Position numbers and translations under genes: made by a program
Part shown: piece after piece, positions 1-7,309 of the stretch
Position numbering within the stretch: position 1 is the stretch's first letter
Layout: every line of letters starts with the position of its first letter
Notes under the pieces: model-generated
Told to the model about the DNA's origin: nothing
Seen by the model: only the letters and a program-made list of their open reading frames with translations
Databases searched by the model: none
Assembly: GCA_017457345.1 (NCBI GenBank)
Contig: JAFTHR010000038.1
Location: 1-12,447 of the forward strand
Origin: Clostridia bacterium
Lineage (GTDB): Bacteria; Bacillota; Clostridia; Christensenellales; Borkfalkiaceae
DNA length: 12,447 nt
Direction of reading: 5' to 3'

Positions 1-1373
1 CCGAAGTCAATTTGCGGCACAGAGAAAACGCCTGTTTGAACCTTTGCACTTTCACCAATCGTTTGTATTTAACCTATCCGCTTGGGGGTGACGGCGAAAC
101 TCCTTCGGTGAGTGAAATCGTGCGGTATACGCAGGGGTTGTTTAAGGAGAAAAACGGGAAATCGCTTTCGATTGAAAAGGGTATAGAGCCCCAAGATTTG
201 CCGTACTATTGCTCGTCTACTGCGCCTGCGGTGCGCAAAATGATCACCGAGCGTGCAGCGTTTGAAAATAGGCAAACGAACGATCATAGCGTGTACGATT
301 CTTTGTTTGAAGCGCTCCGTTCTATCGGTATAGAATTAGGCGAAGAAGCGTATTCAAAAGTAAGTTTCGACCGTGTGGAAGGCGCAAGCGATTTACTCCT
401 TCAAAACGGCAAAATTTCTCCCACGGCGTTAGAGCGCTATTTTGCCTGTCCTTTCGCGGCATTCGTAGAGCGCGGGTTAAGGGCAAAGGAGCGTGACGAA
501 GCGGCGGTCGTTGCCGTAGATAGCGGTAATTTTATCCATAAACTTTTGGAAATTACCACACCTATGCTTGCCGAGTTGGGATCGGAAGAGGAAGCGGTAA
601 AACGCGCGCGTGCGGTCGGCGAAGAACTTTTAAGCGATCCTGCGTTTGTGGCACAAAGTGAAACGGCACGCGGGGCTTATGCTTCCGAACGGCTTATCAA
701 AGAAGGCGAGCAGGTGGTGCGCGCGGTATTCCGTCAGTTAAAGAATTCCGATTTTAAGGTGGAAGGGATGGAAGTAAACGTTTCGGCGGAAAACTTTTTT
801 GGGAAGGTGGACCGCGTGGACGGAACGGAAAAATACGTGCGCGTAATCGACTATAAAACGGGCAACGTATCGGCAAAACCGGAAGAGTATTACGTGGGTA
901 AAAAATTGCAATTACCGCTCTATATGTCGGCACTTGCAAAAGATAGAATTCCTGCGGGGATTTTCTATTTCCCTGCTTCTTTCGATTATGCAAAAGAAGA
1001 GGGCGGTCGCTTTAAAATGGTGGGCTACTTGAACGGAGAGCCGGAAGCGTTGCTTTCGGGGGATAAAACGCTCACGGAAGGAAAAACGAGTGAATTTTTT
1101 GAAGGTACGCTTAGCCAAGAACTTTCGAAAAACGCTATGAACGAGCGCGATTTTAAGTACTTTATCGAATACGCGTCGTTGCTCGTGGACCAAGCGAAAA
1201 AGGATTTGACGGACGGGTATTTTGCCGCAAATCCCTATCTTGGCGCATGCAAATACTGTAAACTTGGCGGGGCGTGCGGCTTTAACGGATGCAAAGAACC
1301 TTCTAGAAGTGAAGGGACGGTAAGTGCCGAAAAGATCGTTGAAATCGTCCGCCAAGAAAAGGGGGAGGAATAA
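1..1373 (+). CDS. addB: ATP-dependent helicase/deoxyribonuclease subunit B (AddB), C-terminal part
   Basis: This is the 3' part of addB; the frame is open to the window edge, so the start lies upstream. AddB pairs with AddA in the enzyme that processes double-strand breaks and recognises Chi. The opening residues end in TNRLYLTYP, the usual close of the helicase-like domain. The rest is the RecB-type nuclease domain: a cysteine in YFACPF (codon 447-449), GKVDRVDG followed by VIDYKTGN with the metal-binding Asp and Lys, then QLPLYMSAL. Three more cysteines follow in a CKYC-x5-C pattern (codons at 1248, 1257 and 1275). Together the four cysteines match the 4Fe-4S cluster known in AddB. The stop is followed one base later by the addA start, so the two are translated as a pair. 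Recognition is firm; only the length is unknown. Confidence 0.93.
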   Translation, partial: EVNLRHRENACLNLCTFTNRLYLTYPLGGDGETPSVSEIVRYTQGLFKEKNGKSLSIEKGIEPQDLPYYCSSTAPAVRKMITERAAFENRQTNDHSVYDSLFEALRSIGIELGEEAYSKVSFDRVEGASDLLLQNGKISPTALERYFACPFAAFVERGLRAKERDEAAVVAVDSGNFIHKLLEITTPMLAELGSEEEAVKRARAVGEELLSDPAFVAQSETARGAYASERLIKEGEQVVRAVFRQLKNSDFKVEGMEVNVSAENFFGKVDRVDGTEKYVRVIDYKTGNVSAKPEEYYVGKKLQLPLYMSALAKDRIPAGIFYFPASFDYAKEEGGRFKMVGYLNGEPEALLSGDKTLTEGKTSEFFEGTLSQELSKNAMNERDFKYFIEYASLLVDQAKKDLTDGYFAANPYLGACKYCKLGGACGFNGCKEPSRSEGTVSAEKIVEIVRQEKGEE

Positions 1374-1374
1374 G

Positions 1375-4300
1375 ATGGCGAACTTTACGCAAGAGCAAAA
1401 AGCCGTGATAGAAGCGCACGGAAAAACCATTGTTTCCGCCTCGGCAGGCAGCGGAAAAACCACCGTAATGATTGCCAAAGTTTTGGAACTTATCAAATCC
1501 GGCGTGCCCGTAAAGCAAATTCTTGCCGTCACGTTCACGAACAAAGCGGCGGCGCAAATGAAGGACAAACTTCGCCGCGAACTTATTGCCGCGGTGAATA
1601 CGCAAGGGGTAAGCGCCGAGCAAAAGAAATACTTAAAAGCGCAGTTAACAGACGTTGGCACGGCGGATTTTCCACCATCCACTCCTTTTGCGGGAAACTC
1701 ATTCGCTCGCACTTTTTTGAAGCGGGCGTAGACGGCGGCTTTGGGATTATTAGTGGGGAAGACGCCGAAGGAAAGGCTTTAAAAGGCGCGGCAATTGATA
1801 ACGTGTTTGAAAAGGCGTATGAGAGTGAAGATGCCGATTTTCAATACCTGCTCTCCTGTTTTTGGAGAAAAAAGAAGGACGATCAGTTAAAAAAGATTAT
1901 ATTACAAACGTTTGAAAAGGCAAGAGAACGCGGTGATTACCGTGAATTTTTAGAAAGTTCTGGAAATTACACGGAAGAAACGTTCGAGAGCGTTTGCGCC
2001 GAGTACTACTCCGCAATCAAAGAAAAACTTTCTTATTACGCCGATTTGCTTGCAGATGAACTTGCTTATTTTGAAAAGGTGCAGGGCTCAAAGTCCACGG
2101 AAAAGGTACGGGCGAACCTTGCACAAATCCGTGCTTTGTGTAAAGCGGAAAACCTGTTCAACTTTTTATCCTGTCAGTACGCGTTCGTCGCAAAAGAAAC
2201 CACGAGCGCAAAATGGACGGCGGAATATGCCGAACACGTTTCGCGTGCGGCGGCAATACTAGATAGAGTAAAAAAGATTTTAAAAGAAGAACACGCAAAA
2301 TTCTCCGATTGCGAAGCGGAGAAAAAAGCCTTTTTAGAATCAGGAAAAACAGCGGCGGCACTTGCAAAATACGTTATTCTATTTAACGACGAATACGCCC
2401 GTTTGAAACAATTGCGCTCGGTGCTTGATTACGCCGATTTGCAACTTGTTGCGTTAAAACTTTTAAAAGAAGAGTACGTTTTAAACGAACTCCGTGAAAA
2501 GTATCTCTACGTTTTCGTGGACGAGTACCAAGACGTAAACCCCTTGCAGGAAGAGATTATTTCCGCGATCGGCGGTAAAAACTTATTCCTAGTGGGGGAC
2601 ATCAAGCAATCGATTTACGGGTTCAGGGGCGGTAAATCCCGTTTCTTTGCCGAAAAGCGCACGCAGTTTGAAAAGGAAGAAGGGGCGAACGCTTTGCGGT
2701 TGAGTAAGAACTTCCGTAGTGCCGATCATATTTTAAACGCCGTCAATCGCCAGTTTTGTAGGCTGATGACCACGCGTAATTCCGAAGAAGATTACGCAAA
2801 GAACGGCGTGATGGAGCGCGGCGGTTTATACGAAGAAGAAAGCGGGCGGGTGGCAGTCCATTTCGTGACCGAGCCTAAGCGATTAAAGAGTGCGGAAGCG
2901 CGCGACGTATATTCGGTGAAAAACGGCGCGTTAAAGCGCCGCGACGAGCGCTCGAACGAAGCGAAAACCGTTCGAAAAATCATAGCCGAAGAACTTGGAA
3001 AAGAGTTTTACGATATTGAACAAAAACGTTTCCGTAAAATCGGCTACGGCGATATTGCCGTACTCACTAGAAAGAGAGATGAAAAGTTTAAAGAAGTGGT
3101 GCAAGAACTCATTGAAGAAGGCGTGCCGATCACGAGTGACTCAAAGGAAAACGTTTGCGATTATCCCGAAATTAAAACGCTTATCGATTTGTTGCGCTTA
3201 ATAGATAACGAGTGCCAAGATATGCCGCTTATTAGCGTGCTCCTTTCTCCCGTTGGGAAGTTTACGGCGGAAGAACTTGGAAAGGTACGTGCGGATTTTG
3301 GAAAAAACGAAGCGGAGTTTTTCTGGCAGGCTTGCCGAAAGTGTGCCGAAACGGAAACGGAAGTCGGCGTAAAATTGCGGCGTTTTTACGAGTATTTTAG
3401 AAATTTGCGCCTACATTCAGCCGTGTTATCGGCGGCGGAGATTTTATCGAAAGCCCTTTCGGAAACGGGGATGGAGCAATCTATGATTGCTCGCGATAAC
3501 GGAACGGATTGTTTAAAGCGGATTGAACGATTTATTGCCGAGTCGGTTTCAGGTGAAACACTTGGCGTGCACGCCTTTTTAAAGCATTTAAAGGACGTTG
3601 ATTTTTCCGTTAATTATTCTCCTAGCGGTGGAGAAAATTCCGTGCATACCATGACGATTCACTCTTCCAAGGGCTTGGAGTTTCCCGTGGTCATTTTGAT
3701 AGGGTTTAGTAGACCTTTATCGGGCACGAATGACGAAGTGGTGTTTTTAGACGATCGTTTTGCGCTCGCTTCTCCGTACTACGATACCGAAAATATGACC
3801 ACGAGCACAACCATTTTGCGCCGTTTATACGAGCAGAATAAGGACGTGGAAGAATCGCGTGACGGGCTCAATCTTTACTACGTTGCGCTCACGCGCGCCA
3901 AGTACTCTTTGCACGTGATAACGGGCGGGGTGGGTGCGTTATACGACGAGCGCTACGGCGTTAGTTTTGCCGAGCGAACGGACTTCTCGCTTTGGAAAGA
4001 ATATATCGTGCACGAAGACCCGTTTTTTAGCGTGTATGCACAAAGAGAAACGCACGTTTCAAAACCGGATTTATTGCTTGTAGACGAAGTTCTCAAATCC
4101 CTTTCTTGGCAGTATCCCTATAAGGGACTTGAAAACGTACCGATAAAGAGTTCGGCAACGGCGCTTATTAGCGGTGCGGAAAAGGCGTTCGACGATGACG
4201 CGCCAAAATCGGCGGTTTTATTCAACGAAAACGAAGAAAGCGAGGGGCAGGGCAGGGTTTCGGCAAAGAGTGAAGAGCGGATTAAGCGCGGTCTTGCCTA

Positions 4301-4838
4301 CCACGCATTCTTGGAAAACTTCGATTTTTCGGCGCTTTATAGCCAAAGCGGCGAGCTTATTTCCAAGGAAGAACTTGGGGATATCGTGAAAGAAACGTTG
4401 TCTGTTTGGCAAAAGAACGGAACGCTAGAAAAAGAGTATTTTTCACTTTTAGATCGCGAAAAATGCGTGGAGATTTTATTGAGTCCCGTGTTCAAAAAAT
4501 TGCGCGGAAAAACCCTGTATAAAGAGCAACAATTCTTGGTGTTTTTACCGCTTAAGGACTTCACGCGATTGTCCGATTATTCTTCTGGCGTTTCGGTGCA
4601 ATCGATCGGGGAAGAAGTGCTTTTTCAAGGCGCAATCGACCTGCTTGCTTTTAGCGAAGACGGCGTGATGATTATCGACTATAAGTACTCGGATAAAGAT
4701 GCGGAGTACTTAAAGGCGCACTATGCGCCGCAACTCGAACTTTATAAAAAGTCCGTTTGCAAAATTATGAACGAGCCGCCCGAGCGCGTTCAATGCGTGA
4801 TTGTGAACGTTGCAAAGGGGTTTGAAGTGGCGCTTTGA
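1375..4838 (+). CDS. addA: ATP-dependent helicase/nuclease subunit A (AddA), interrupted by a one-base frameshift
   Basis: AddA is the UvrD-like helicase plus nuclease subunit of AddAB. The start ATG follows a strong GGGGGAGG site (1361-1368). In order the product shows Walker A (SASAGSGKTT, residues 21-30), the DEYQD Walker B motif, GDIKQSIYGFRGG, LSKNFRS, TIHSSKGLEFP and YVALTRAK helicase motifs, then a C-terminal nuclease domain with FQGAIDLLAF, MIIDYKYS and QLELYKK. The reading frame breaks at a run of four T (1668-1671). The initial frame stops at 1731, and the downstream frame carries on without interruption to 4838. Adding one T restores TADFSTIHSFCGKLIRSHFF, which fits the family, and gives about 1154 residues, near the usual AddA length (B. 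subtilis AddA is 1232). Both halves are otherwise intact, so this is either a sequencing error or a very recent mutation. As written, no full-length AddA can be made by normal decoding. Confidence 0.92.
1668..1671 (+). other. Frameshift point in addA (four-T run)
   Basis: In the initial frame the codons are GAT TTT CCA CCA, which lead to a TAG at 1729-1731. In the -1 frame, from TCC at 1671, the codons read Ser-Thr-Ile-His-Ser-Phe-Cys-Gly-Lys, the conserved AddA/UvrD segment. One missing T in this run explains the break. A -1 ribosomal slip on the T run would have the same effect, but no clear X-XXY-YYZ heptamer or downstream pseudoknot is evident. Confidence 0.85.
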
Positions 4839-4877
4839 CCGAAAACGATTAAAAACGACGAAATATCGCAAAAAACG

Positions 4878-4925
4878 AACCTTCCTTTGGGGCATAAATA
4901 GAAAAATGCCGAAAGGAAGGTTTTT
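4878..4925 (+). terminator. Strong hairpin after addA; its 3' arm holds the next gene's ribosome binding site
   Basis: Positions 4878-4888 pair perfectly with 4912-4922 (11 bp). After a small internal loop, 4891-4895 pair with 4906-4910, leaving a 10-base loop. Five T follow (4921-4925), so this works as an intrinsic terminator for addBA. The 3' arm contains AAAGGAAGG (4912-4920), the only good ribosome binding site for the gene starting at 4929, so the same hairpin could also hide that site. No convincing promoter is visible between the hairpin and that gene. Confidence 0.75.
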
Positions 4926-4928
4926 CGT

Positions 4929-5429
4929 ATGGGGTTAGATGAAATCGTGCGCGTGATGAAGGGTTGGGGAACAAGTTTATTAGGTTTTGTAAAGCCGTGC
5001 GTTCCCGTGTTTATCGCATTTGTGGCTGGATTGATATTAGCGGGCTTTTGGAGCGCTTGGCTTACAAAACGCCGAAAAAAACGGGAATTAGAACAAGAAA
5101 AAAGAGCGCGAGAACGGGCGTTCACGCTTCCCGATAGAGAGAATTCGTTCGTGCGGGAAAGATTGAACGGCGCGCTTAAATCCTTGCCGGACGACGGGCT
5201 TGCAAAATTCGATCTTGCTAGCGAGCGCGCGCGGATAGGCTACGTGCAAAAACTATTAGCAAAACTCAAAGCGTCTCCTTTGGCAGTTGCCGATCGGTTG
5301 GAGACGAACAGGCTTGCTAGAAGCGTGCTAGAATACGCGGAGAAAGAAAAATTAACGCTAACGGAAGCGCAAAAACTGTGCGATTGTTTTTTATCGGTGC
5401 TCAAACTTGCGGCAAAGTATTCCGTTTAA
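4929..5429 (+). CDS. Hypothetical single-pass membrane protein
   Basis: The product is 166 residues and I do not recognise a family. Residues about 22-45 form one hydrophobic helix (VKPCVPVFIAFVAGLILAGF). It is followed by a very basic stretch (TKRRKKRELEQEKRARERA), which predicts a short N-terminal segment outside, one anchor, and a cytoplasmic helical body rich in Lys, Glu, Arg and Leu. There is no signal-peptide cleavage motif. The start ATG lies eight bases after AAAGGAAGG, which sits inside the hairpin after addA. Codon use matches the addAB genes, so it belongs to the core chromosome. The stop codon overlaps the end of the convergent gene by four bases. Function is unknown. Confidence 0.78.
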   Translation: MGLDEIVRVMKGWGTSLLGFVKPCVPVFIAFVAGLILAGFWSAWLTKRRKKRELEQEKRARERAFTLPDRENSFVRERLNGALKSLPDDGLAKFDLASERARIGYVQKLLAKLKASPLAVADRLETNRLARSVLEYAEKEKLTLTEAQKLCDCFLSVLKLAAKYSV

Positions 5430-5974
5430 ATAGCGCCGAAAAAGTCGAACGGAGAAAGGGAGAGCGTCAGTTGGATGAGTTCTCCTTTTTTCACGGCGTT
5501 TTCGAGCGTTCTTTTGCTTACGAACGGAGAAGCATTCTTGCGCTGTAAAGGTGCAGGCAACGGCTCTCCAAGCGGAAAAACGGTCTTTTTCCGCAAAATA
5601 AGCGCGTCTTTTACTGCTTTTAGCATAGAATAAGGATAGCGGTTGCCTTCTTGCGTGACGAAGAAAAGAACCATATTATTTTGCACGATTAAATCGTTTA
5701 AAACGCCTAAAAGCGCTCCTTTTTCGTCGTAGATAGGGAGCCCGCGGGAAAGTTTTATAAAGTTTTGCGGAAGGGTAGCGCGCAGGCGTTGGAAGCACGC
5801 GCCGTTGTCTTCTATGCGTGCGCCAACCCAAGAAACGCACGCCGTTTCCCCTGCGGTTAAACGGCAGCGTACGGCTTTAATTTCGGGGTATTTCTTAGAT
5901 AAATATACGCCTGTAATTTCCCCTTTCGGCTCGTTGTTTACGAGCAGGGGTTTGCCAAAAAACAATCCTTTCAT
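5426..5974 (-). CDS. PRC-barrel-like domain protein, function unknown
   Basis: The product is 182 residues on the minus strand. The start is fixed by a GGAGG site five bases ahead of the ATG (complement of 5980-5984) and a TATAAT box just beyond. The N-terminal part (KPLLVNNEPKGEITGVYLSKKYPEIKAVRCR) and a second segment (SRGLPIYDEKGALLGVLNDLIVQNNM) each look like the short beta-barrel repeat of PRC-barrel proteins, in which a residual charge pattern D-x-x-G-x-x-(I/V)-G recurs. A conserved-looking stretch on photosensing or RNA-processing PRC proteins cannot be claimed here. No signal peptide or membrane helix is seen. It converges on the gene at 4929 with a four-base overlap, so the two transcripts would be mutually antisense at their ends. 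The fold is a moderate guess and the role is unknown. Confidence 0.75.
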   Translation of the reverse strand: MKGLFFGKPLLVNNEPKGEITGVYLSKKYPEIKAVRCRLTAGETACVSWVGARIEDNGACFQRLRATLPQNFIKLSRGLPIYDEKGALLGVLNDLIVQNNMVLFFVTQEGNRYPYSMLKAVKDALILRKKTVFPLGEPLPAPLQRKNASPFVSKRTLENAVKKGELIQLTLSLSPFDFFGAI

Positions 5975-6000
5975 ATCGTCCTCCGAAATCGGTTTTTTGT

Positions 6001-6029
6001 ATTATAACGGATAAACGGCGGCGAAAACG
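6001..6029 (-). promoter_or_regulatory. Promoter of the PRC-barrel-like gene
   Basis: The complement of 6001-6006 is a perfect TATAAT box. A poor -35 candidate (CGTTTT, complement of 6024-6029) lies 17 bases upstream. The box is about 30 bases ahead of the start codon, so the leader is short. The -10 is convincing and the -35 is weak. Confidence 0.55.
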
Positions 6030-6079
6030 CGCGAAGGGACTATTTTTTTGGCGAAAATAGAAAAAAGCGAATAAAACGC

Positions 6080-6108
6080 TTGCAAAATAGCGGTATTTTT
6101 GCTAAAAT
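6080..6108 (+). promoter_or_regulatory. Promoter of tRNA-Gln
   Basis: TTGCAA (6080-6085) and TAAAAT (6103-6108) are separated by exactly 17 bases. Transcription would begin near 6115, about 13 bases before the mature tRNA. Confidence 0.7.
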
Positions 6109-6127
6109 AACGCAAGGAAAAGCGCGG

Positions 6128-6203
6128 TGGGGTATCGCCAAGCGGTAAGGCAACGGATTCTGACTCCGTCATTTCGTTGGTTCAAATCCAGCTACCCCAG
6201 CCA
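6128..6203 (+). tRNA. tRNA-Gln, anticodon CTG, CCA encoded
   Basis: The 76 bases fold as a standard cloverleaf. The acceptor arms TGGGGTA and TACCCCA pair over 7 bp, then come G73 and an encoded CCA (6201-6203). The anticodon stem ACGGA/TCCGT encloses the loop TTCTGAC, which gives anticodon CTG for the Gln codon CAG. The T loop is TTCAAAT. The gene is intact and marks the left edge of the A+T-rich island. Confidence 0.95.
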
Positions 6204-6207
6204 AGTG

Positions 6208-6255
6208 TATGGGTCTATAAGTATTTTGCTTATAGACCCATATTTATATCATTTT
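6208..6255 (+). terminator. Terminator of tRNA-Gln
   Basis: Positions 6208-6221 pair perfectly with 6229-6242 (14 bp) around a seven-base loop. A T-rich stretch follows. It begins five bases after the tRNA CCA and explains the end of the tRNA transcript. Confidence 0.85.
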
Positions 6256-6299
6256 TACCCCATTTTAAGGGTTTTTCTAGCAAAAATAGGCTTATGCAC

Positions 6300-6339
6300 G
6301 ACCCAGAGAAGAGAAAAAGTCTTCTTTGGGTCTTTTTTT
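6300..6339 (+). terminator. Second intrinsic terminator in the gene-free stretch
   Basis: Positions 6300-6312 pair with 6320-6332 over 13 bp (one G-T pair) around a seven-base loop, followed by seven T. No gene lies between this and the tRNA terminator. It may be a relic of a gene lost when the island inserted, or a shield that insulates the island from readthrough. Confidence 0.85.
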
Positions 6340-6452
6340 ATGCCTTAAAACACACGATAGATTTAGCATACACACAACTCGGCACGGTGGGACAAAATGT
6401 ACGCCCCTGTGGGATTTGAACTAAAAAGTACTCATAGCGGGGGTAAAAAGCA

Positions 6453-6481
6453 TTGAAATTTTATTGAGAAAGTGCTATAAT
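6453..6481 (+). promoter_or_regulatory. Promoter of the structured RNA / SLOG gene
   Basis: TTGAAA (6453-6458) and a perfect TATAAT (6476-6481) are 17 bases apart. The expected start, near 6488, coincides with the first base of the long paired element described next. Confidence 0.8.
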
Positions 6482-6487
6482 AATTAT

Positions 6488-6676
6488 GCTACATTATTCA
6501 AATTAAATAATGAGTTGGTCTATGCTCTTGAAAATAGGGCGGACAAGTTGGAGAGAATATAGGTAGTTATATACCAAGCGCGCCAACTTGTGTCATAGAC
6601 CAATTTGAATAGTGTAGCAACTAGCGTGAGGTGTATACTGCGGTGTCATCTCGTAAGGGGTGACACCTTATTTTTT
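6488..6676 (+). ncRNA. Structured leader or small RNA ending in an intrinsic terminator
   Basis: Transcription from the promoter at 6453-6481 would give about 190 bases before the SLOG gene. Positions 6488-6504 pair with 6602-6618 (17 bp, one G-T). Inside, 6517-6524 pair with 6594-6601 (8 bp) and 6543-6551 with 6583-6591 (9 bp). A one-sided bulge (6505-6516) and a large, very uneven internal loop (6525-6542 against 6592-6593) separate the stems. A small hairpin (6562-6565 with 6572-6575) sits in the terminal loop. After a linker comes a terminator hairpin (6642-6667). The architecture resembles a regulatory leader or an independent small RNA. I do not recognise a known class; 6S RNA and retron msr-msd were considered, but there is no reverse transcriptase here. 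As DNA it could also be read as a 131-bp inverted-repeat cassette. Confidence 0.6.
6642..6676 (+). terminator. GNRA-capped terminator upstream of the SLOG gene
   Basis: GGTGTCA (6642-6648) pairs with TGACACC (6661-6667). The stem continues through 6649-6652 with 6657-6660 (two C-G and two T-G pairs) and is capped by GTAA, a GNRA-type tetraloop. A T-rich tract runs to 6676. It ends immediately before the AGGAG of the next gene, so it either ends a small RNA or works as an attenuator of that gene. Confidence 0.75.
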
Positions 6677-6688
6677 AGGAGTGAAACT

Positions 6689-7138
6689 ATGATATGCTCA
6701 TTCTTTGGACACAGGGATGTTGAATTAACGGAAGAGCTCATAGAGCGAACCAAGGCCGAAATTAAAAAGGCGGTCCAGGATGGCTGTCGCATTTTTTACT
6801 TTGGTGGATACGGTGACTTTGATGACCTTTGCTATCAGATAGTGACGGTCATAAAGAACGAAGAACCAGACCTCGATATAAAAAGAATTTTCTGCGTGTC
6901 TAAAGAAAAAGAACTTCGTAAATTGCCAAGGGGAGTCAAGAGAGAAGATTACGAAGAAATGATATACCCAAACCTTTCGTTTGACTACTGGTACACTAGC
7001 ATTTATTATAGAAATTGTGCTATGATAGATGATAGCGACAAAGTGATATTTTACGTAGAACAACGGGAAAACAGTGGTGCTTACAAAGCCTATCAGTATG
7101 CATTAAAAAAGAAGAAAAACGTAATAAACTTATTTTAA
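6689..7138 (+). CDS. SLOG-fold (DUF1273/YpsA-like) protein
   Basis: The product is 149 residues. The start ATG is chosen because TAGGAGTG (6676-6683) precedes it at normal spacing; an upstream start at 6605 would run through the terminator. The sequence opens with FFGHRD, then shows GCRIFYFGGYGDFDDLC (about residues 31-48), AMIDDSDKVIFYVE (about 112-125) and a final helix and strand KKKKNVINLF. This is the Rossmann-like SLOG pattern: an N-terminal GHR, a GGxGxFD turn that binds nucleotide phosphates, and a late hydrophobic strand after an acidic patch. SLOG proteins bind nucleotides or nucleotide-derived signals and recur in phage conflict systems. It has its own promoter and terminator and is not part of the following operon. 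The exact ligand is unknown. Confidence 0.82.
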   Translation: MICSFFGHRDVELTEELIERTKAEIKKAVQDGCRIFYFGGYGDFDDLCYQIVTVIKNEEPDLDIKRIFCVSKEKELRKLPRGVKREDYEEMIYPNLSFDYWYTSIYYRNCAMIDDSDKVIFYVEQRENSGAYKAYQYALKKKKNVINLF

Positions 7139-7163
7139 GACCACTAAAATGTGGTCTTTTTTA
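7137..7163 (+). terminator. Terminator of the SLOG gene
   Basis: AAGACCAC (7137-7144) pairs with GTGGTCTT (7151-7158) around a six-base loop, followed by a T-rich tract. It starts within the stop codon. Confidence 0.85.
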
Positions 7164-7182
7164 TTTTGCGTATAGAAAACTA

Positions 7183-7211
7183 TTGAAAAAAATGAGCAAA
7201 TGATTTATAAT
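7183..7211 (+). promoter_or_regulatory. Upstream promoter (P1) of the seven-gene operon
   Basis: TTGAAA (7183-7188) and TATAAT (7206-7211) are 17 bases apart. The predicted start near 7218 falls inside the first operator-like dyad (7217-7242). Confidence 0.8.
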
Positions 7212-7216
7212 AGATT

Positions 7217-7242
7217 TAGGTGTCAGTTAAATTGCACACCTA
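7217..7242. promoter_or_regulatory. Operator-like dyad O1, TAGGTGT-N12-ACACCTA
   Basis: The 7-base arms (7217-7223 and 7236-7242) are perfect inverted repeats, spaced by 12 bases. The dyad covers the predicted transcription start of P1, a position suited to repression. An almost identical dyad with the same arms and spacing lies 44 bp downstream, while the spacers differ, which points to a protein-binding site rather than a duplicated sequence. Confidence 0.8.
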
Positions 7243-7246
7243 CTCC

Positions 7247-7275
7247 TTTACAATTAGTTATAGGTGTGATATAAT
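7247..7275 (+). promoter_or_regulatory. Downstream promoter (P2) of the seven-gene operon
   Basis: TTTACA (7247-7252) and TATAAT (7270-7275) are 17 bases apart. The -10 box lies in the spacer of dyad O2. The predicted start is near 7282, with the first gene's AAGGAGG at 7294-7300. Confidence 0.75.
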
Positions 7276-7286
7276 TTGAACACCTA
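7261..7286. promoter_or_regulatory. Operator-like dyad O2, TAGGTGT-N12-ACACCTA
   Basis: Arms 7261-7267 and 7280-7286 are perfect inverted repeats, identical to those of O1. The dyad encloses the -10 box of P2, so occupancy would block that promoter. Arms placed 19 bp apart, start to start, lie about two helical turns from each other, as expected for a dimeric regulator. The WYL regulator two genes downstream is the natural candidate ligand. Confidence 0.8.
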
Positions 7287-7309
7287 AACAGTTAAGGAGG
7301 TTTTGAAAA

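Noticed and set aside
912..1712. A 266-codon open frame on the minus strand within addB and addA.
   Set aside because: It is antisense to strongly conserved AddB/AddA sequence, rich in Phe, Arg and Ser as such shadows are, and has no ribosome binding site.
1803..4838. Calling the downstream addA frame an independent gene from GTG at 1803.
   Set aside because: There is no ribosome binding site ahead of it, and the frame reads back through conserved AddA sequence to 1671. It is the rest of a frameshifted gene.
6127..6419. Two short overlapping open frames across the tRNA and its downstream terminators.
   Set aside because: They run through the tRNA and through hairpin arms, lack ribosome binding sites and show no protein-like pattern.
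6390..6425. A fragment whose complement contains GTTCAAATCCCAC, like the T arm of a tRNA, possibly an old attachment-site remnant.
   Set aside because: The flanking bases do not form a T stem or any other tRNA arm, and it shares only the TTCAAATCC words with the intact tRNA-Gln. It is too short to support a claim.
6488..6618. Reading the inverted-repeat element as a MITE or as a retron msr-msd.
   Set aside because: There is no flanking target duplication that I can see, no second copy in the window and no reverse transcriptase. A promoter and terminator frame it as a transcribed RNA instead.
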